DNA of 16,965 nt from 2-02-FULL-66-14 sp037443705 (lineage in GTDB: Bacteria > Pseudomonadota > Gammaproteobacteria > Burkholderiales > SG8-39). The position numbers and the translations under genes were made by a program. This document shows positions 14,126-16,965 of the stretch, in pieces (position 1 is the stretch's first letter; every line of letters begins with the position of its first letter). The DNA lies in NCBI GenBank assembly GCA_037443705.1, contig JBBINV010000068.1, positions 1 through 16,965 on the forward strand, read 5' to 3'. The notes beneath the pieces are model-generated. The model was not told where the DNA came from and ran no database searches. It saw nothing but the letters and a program-made list of their open reading frames with translations.

Positions 14126-15312
14126 AGCGCCGCACGGTCCTCTCGATGGAGCAGGCACTGTCACTTCCCTCGGCGACGCTGCGGTTTGCGCAGCTCGGCT
14201 GGCGCGTGATCCGGATCGAGGCGACGCCGCAGGGCGGCGGGCTCCCGGGCGATCCCAACCGCTACATCGGCGGGCGGATCGCCGACGACGACCGGCGCAG
14301 CTACTTCATCGCGCCCAACGTGGGCAAGGAATCGATCGCGCTCAATCTCAAGGACGCGCGCGGGCAGGAGGTGCTGCGGCGGCTCGTTCGCGCGCTCGAC
14401 GCGGACGTGTTCTGCTGCAACACCGTGCCCTCGCGCTACAAGGCGCTCGGGATCGACTACGCGACGCTCGCAACGGTGAAGCCCGATCTCGTCTGGGCCG
14501 GGATCTCGGCGATGGGGCCGCAGTATCCCGAGGCGCCCGGCTACGACCCGGTGATCCAGGCGATGTGCGGCTACATGGAGGTGACGGGCGATCCGAAAGG
14601 CCCGCCCACGGTGATGGGGCTGCCCGTGACCGACCTCAAGGCCGGTGACGAGGTGTACGCGAACGTGATGCTGGCGCTCCTGGAGCGCCACGAGACCGGG
14701 CGCGGCAAGGAGATCCACGTCTCGATGCTGCAGGCCGCGGCCTCCTGGCTCATCACGGTGCTGCCGCTCCTGGACATGGGCTGCGCGCCCGGCGAGATCA
14801 CCCGCGCCGGCAACGAGCACCGCAAGTTCATCCCGACCAACGTCTATCCGGCGAAGGACGGGTTCGTCTACCTCGCGATCGGCAGCGATGCGCAGTGGCG
14901 CAGATTGACGGAGATTCCGAAGTTCAGGCCGGTGGCAAATGACACTCGCACGACCAATGAAGGCCGTCATGCCGAGCGCGAGGCGATCCATCGCGACATG
15001 GCGGCGGTGACGGTCCGGCACACGGTGGAGGAGATCCTCGCCGATCTGCGCGCGGCCACGATTCCCGCGACGCGCATCTTCGACATCCGGCAGGTGAGGG
15101 AGCTGCCGCAGCTGCGCGACAAGCTCACGCGCACGACGCTGCCCGGCGGCCGGGGGATCTGCATGCAGCCGATGGCGGTGGACGTTCCGGGCGCGCGCGC
15201 GGAGCTCGATTTCCCGCACAAGTACGGCGCCGACACGCGGCGCGTGCTCGCCGAGGCGGGCGTCGGGCCGGGCGAGATCGAGGCGCTCGCCGGCGACGGG
15301 ATCATCGCGTGA
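14122..15312 (+). CDS. iaaL: Class III CoA-transferase (CaiB/BaiF family), likely aryl-succinyl-CoA transferase
   Basis: The 396-residue product fits the family III fold: an N-terminal half with LGWRVIRIE (25-33, usually LGAxVIKxE), GKESIALNL (68-76), and the catalytic Asp171 in GLPVTDLKAGD, then the linked C-terminal lobe. These enzymes move CoA between carboxylic acids through an aspartyl-CoA intermediate. In the auxin pathway IaaL acts on phenylsuccinate-type C4 dicarboxylates; here it may put CoA on the carboxyl that the mutase needs. The GTG at 14122 shares four bases with the Mo-subunit stop; an ATG at 14107 in the same frame would add five residues and is a possible alternative, neither having a good ribosome site. 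The symbol is by context. Confidence 0.85.
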   Translation: MKRRTVLSMEQALSLPSATLRFAQLGWRVIRIEATPQGGGLPGDPNRYIGGRIADDDRRSYFIAPNVGKESIALNLKDARGQEVLRRLVRALDADVFCCNTVPSRYKALGIDYATLATVKPDLVWAGISAMGPQYPEAPGYDPVIQAMCGYMEVTGDPKGPPTVMGLPVTDLKAGDEVYANVMLALLERHETGRGKEIHVSMLQAAASWLITVLPLLDMGCAPGEITRAGNEHRKFIPTNVYPAKDGFVYLAIGSDAQWRRLTEIPKFRPVANDTRTTNEGRHAEREAIHRDMAAVTVRHTVEEILADLRAATIPATRIFDIRQVRELPQLRDKLTRTTLPGGRGICMQPMAVDVPGARAELDFPHKYGADTRRVLAEAGVGPGEIEALAGDGIIA

Positions 15313-15800
15313 AGCGCGACGCGGCGCGGGGCGAGTTGAGCGAAGGCGGCGCGCGCTACCTGCTCGTGCGCGCCGATTCGCTCATGGGGACGTTCCGCCG
15401 GCTTCCCCGGCCGGCGCGTCGCGTCGCGCTCGCCGCGTTCGCCGATTCGGTCGCCGAGCACGGGGGGCGCTCCGCCGAGCGCTACGGCTCGGAAGCGGGG
15501 CGCAAGGCGCTGCTGCGAAGGATAGAAGCCGCGGCGCGCGAGCTCGGCTGGGGGGCCTGGAAGTTCGACCGCAGGGGCGCTTCGATCCGCCTCAGCGTGC
15601 GAAACAGCCCCTTCGCGGCGGGGTATGGGCCGTCGGCCGCTCCCGTGTGCGCGCCGATCGTCGGCATGCTGCGGGCGGTGGCGACGCGGGTCCTCGCGCG
15701 CCCGATGAGCGCGCAGGAACTCGAGTGCGCCGCCGCGGGCGGCGGCGTCTGCCGCTTTTGCGCCCGCGTCGAGGCACGAAAGCGCGGCGCCGCGCCATGA
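15309..15800 (+). CDS. V4R-domain (4-vinyl-reductase-like) small protein
   Basis: The 163-residue soluble protein has no DNA-binding or membrane segment. Its C-terminal half matches the V4R pattern: VRNSPFA (97-103), APVC with Cys114, then ELEC (137-140) and GGGVCRFC with Cys148 and Cys151; Glu and Cys residues at these places form a metal site in some V4R proteins. V4R domains bind small hydrophobic ligands, for example as aromatic sensors in phenol regulators such as DmpR/PoxR, and occur in bacteriochlorophyll biosynthesis. Its function here is not known to me. It is tightly coupled, starting with GTG in the stop of the CoA-transferase gene and ending in the start of the next gene, so it probably serves the same pathway as a ligand-binding or metal-binding accessory protein. 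Confidence 0.75.
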   Translation: MKRDAARGELSEGGARYLLVRADSLMGTFRRLPRPARRVALAAFADSVAEHGGRSAERYGSEAGRKALLRRIEAAARELGWGAWKFDRRGASIRLSVRNSPFAAGYGPSAAPVCAPIVGMLRAVATRVLARPMSAQELECAAAGGGVCRFCARVEARKRGAAP

Positions 15801-16879
15801 GGATCGCCGTGCTCGGCGGCGGGAACGGCGCCTACGCCGCGGCAGCCGACCTGAGCGAGCAGGGTCACGAGGTGCGGCTGTGGCGGCGCGACCGGACGGC
15901 GCTCGCGCCCGTTCTCGAGCGCGGAGCGATCACGCTCGTGGACGAGCGCGGAAGCCGGTCGGTGGCGCTCGCGCGGCCCTCGCTCGAGCTCGGTGAAGCC
16001 GTGCGCGGCGCCGAGCTCGTCGTGATCGCGGTCCCCGCCACGGCGCAGGAGGACATCGTCCGGACCATGGCGCCGCACCTCTCCGACGGGCAGGTCGTGT
16101 TCCTTCCGCCGGGGACCTTCGGTAGTTACGTCATGGCGCGGCTCGTGCGCGCAAGCGGATCGCGCGCGCAGGTCGCGTTTGCCGAGACCGGCACGCTCCC
16201 GTATCTGGCGAGAAAGCGCGGGCCGGAGCAGGTCGCGATCACGATCCGCGCGCAGCGCCTGCCCGTGGGCGTCTTTCCCGCCCGCGACAGCGCCCGGGCG
16301 CTCGAAGCGATCGCGCGCGCCTACCCGGTCGTGCACCCGGTCGAGGACGCGCTCTCGGCGGCGCTCATGAATGCCGGCCCGGTGATCCATCCGCCGCTCA
16401 TCCTCATGAATGCCGGGCCGCTCGAGCACTTCGAGCGCTGGGACATCCACAACGAAGGCACGCAGCCGGCGATCCGGCGCGCGACCGACGCGCTCGACGC
16501 CGAGCGCATCGCGCTGCGCGAGGCGCTCGGCTACGCGCCCAACCACTATCCGCTGCGCGACCACTACACGAGCGACAGGTGGATGTACGGCGATGCGCAC
16601 CGGCGCCTGACCGACTCCGGCGACTGGCGCGAGGCGATCGACCTGCGCAGCCACCGCTACATGCGCGAGGACGTCGCGCTCGGACTGGCGTTCCTCGTGT
16701 CGGTGGCGCGCTGGGCGAACGTGGCCGCGCCGGTGGCGACGGGGCTGCTCGCGCTCGCCTCGGCGGCGCTCGGCGAGGACCTCTACGCCGATTCGCCGCG
16801 CACGCTGGAGGCGCTCGGCCTCGCCGGACTCGGCCGCGAGGCCATGGCGCGGCTGCTGCGCGAGGGCTTGGCTGCGTGA
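15797..16879 (+). CDS. Opine (octopine/nopaline) dehydrogenase-family NAD(P)-dependent oxidoreductase
   Basis: The 360-residue protein begins with a Rossmann motif GGGNGAYAAAADL (7-19) and AVPA (78-81). The C-terminal helical domain shows VIHPPLILMNAG (196-207, His198), HNEGTQPAIRRATDALDAERIALREALG, and DHYTSDR, all typical of the octopine dehydrogenase family, whose His/Asp pair drives reductive amination of keto acids or its reverse. It may act on a 2-keto acid and amino compound, or simply as an alcohol or amine dehydrogenase. I know of no role in auxin breakdown. The start is the ATG at 15797, overlapping the V4R stop by four bases; the frame is open further upstream but lies inside the V4R gene. 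LMNAGP occurs twice, 13 residues apart (190-195 and 203-208). Confidence 0.85.
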   Translation: MRIAVLGGGNGAYAAAADLSEQGHEVRLWRRDRTALAPVLERGAITLVDERGSRSVALARPSLELGEAVRGAELVVIAVPATAQEDIVRTMAPHLSDGQVVFLPPGTFGSYVMARLVRASGSRAQVAFAETGTLPYLARKRGPEQVAITIRAQRLPVGVFPARDSARALEAIARAYPVVHPVEDALSAALMNAGPVIHPPLILMNAGPLEHFERWDIHNEGTQPAIRRATDALDAERIALREALGYAPNHYPLRDHYTSDRWMYGDAHRRLTDSGDWREAIDLRSHRYMREDVALGLAFLVSVARWANVAAPVATGLLALASAALGEDLYADSPRTLEALGLAGLGREAMARLLREGLAA

Positions 16880-16965
16880 GCGGCCTTGCGGTGATCGGCG
16901 CGCTCGGGGCCGGCCGCATGGGGCGCGGCATCGCGCAGGCGTTCGCGTTCGCGGGTCACGAGGTG
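16876..16965 (+). CDS. 3-hydroxyacyl-CoA dehydrogenase, N-terminus only (runs off right edge)
   Basis: Thirty residues are visible, from a GTG overlapping the preceding stop by four bases. They contain the NAD-binding motif GAGRMGRGIAQAF followed by AGHEV, typical of 3-hydroxyacyl-CoA dehydrogenases. The beta strand before it reads AVIGAL, so the glycine loop sits two or three residues later than in common relatives. The enzyme would oxidise the 3-hydroxyacyl-CoA formed after hydration of the aminocinnamoyl-CoA, just before the thiolase step. In the known indoleacetate cluster this activity is fused to an enoyl-CoA hydratase; whether that holds here lies beyond the window. Confidence 0.8.
   Translation, partial: MSGLAVIGALGAGRMGRGIAQAFAFAGHEV

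Noticed and set aside
11624..14164. 846-codon open frame on the minus strand opposite the Mo subunit
   Set aside because: GC-rich coding sequence commonly leaves long open antisense frames; the product is Arg/His/Val-rich without motifs, while the plus strand has a complete recognised enzyme.
14920..14975. Locally lower-GC stretch in the CoA-transferase as a repeat remnant
   Set aside because: It aligns with the usual variable, Arg/Asn-containing region of the family (DTRTTNEGRH) and shares no long word with the repeat.

Overview
The window is a GC-rich (about two thirds G+C by eye), very tightly packed catabolic locus. High GC, gene content and a dispersed GGGGTCAGACTCG-type repeat suggest a betaproteobacterium, probably related to aromatic-degrading denitrifiers; this taxonomic reading is inference. 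No rRNA, tRNA, CRISPR, transposase or obvious terminator was found, and no gap between genes exceeds about 80 bases.

Layout. A short divergent promoter region (3854-3909) with tandem GTATAC operator-like repeats splits the locus. Leftwards run hyuA-like and hyuB-like genes (ATP-dependent lactam/hydantoin hydrolase or carboxylase family), then the first 17 codons of a TrpB2-like PLP enzyme at the left edge. Rightwards runs one long, translationally coupled gene string: FCD-type GntR regulator, thiolase, AMP-forming acyl-CoA ligase, acyl-CoA dehydrogenase, B12-binding small subunit and catalytic large subunit of a split methylmalonyl-CoA-mutase-type enzyme, a three-subunit molybdenum hydroxylase (FAD, 2x[2Fe-2S], Mo subunits), a class III CoA-transferase, a V4R-domain protein, an opine-dehydrogenase-like protein, and the start of a 3-hydroxyacyl-CoA dehydrogenase cut by the right edge.

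How the genes fit together. The set closely matches, from memory, the anaerobic indole-3-acetate (auxin) degradation (iaa) cluster of Aromatoleum/Azoarcus: Mo enzyme hydroxylates the pyrrole ring at C2, hydantoinase-like enzyme opens the resulting lactam to a 2-(2'-aminophenyl)succinyl unit, ligase and CoA-transferase place CoA, B12 mutase rearranges to an aminobenzylmalonyl-CoA, an unusual acyl-CoA dehydrogenase oxidatively decarboxylates it to an aminocinnamoyl-CoA, and beta-oxidation with thiolase gives 2-aminobenzoyl-CoA plus acetyl-CoA. The strongest independent support is that the dehydrogenase lacks the catalytic glutamate, as expected for an enzyme that removes a carboxylate instead of a proton. 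The substrate assignment remains an inference.

The most unusual things in the DNA are a 21-bp perfect inverted repeat whose loop holds the ribosome binding site and start codon of the Mo subunit, a second in-frame copy of the repeat's core inside the ligase gene, and three genes (TrpB2-like, V4R, opine-dehydrogenase-like) with no assigned role in the known auxin pathway.
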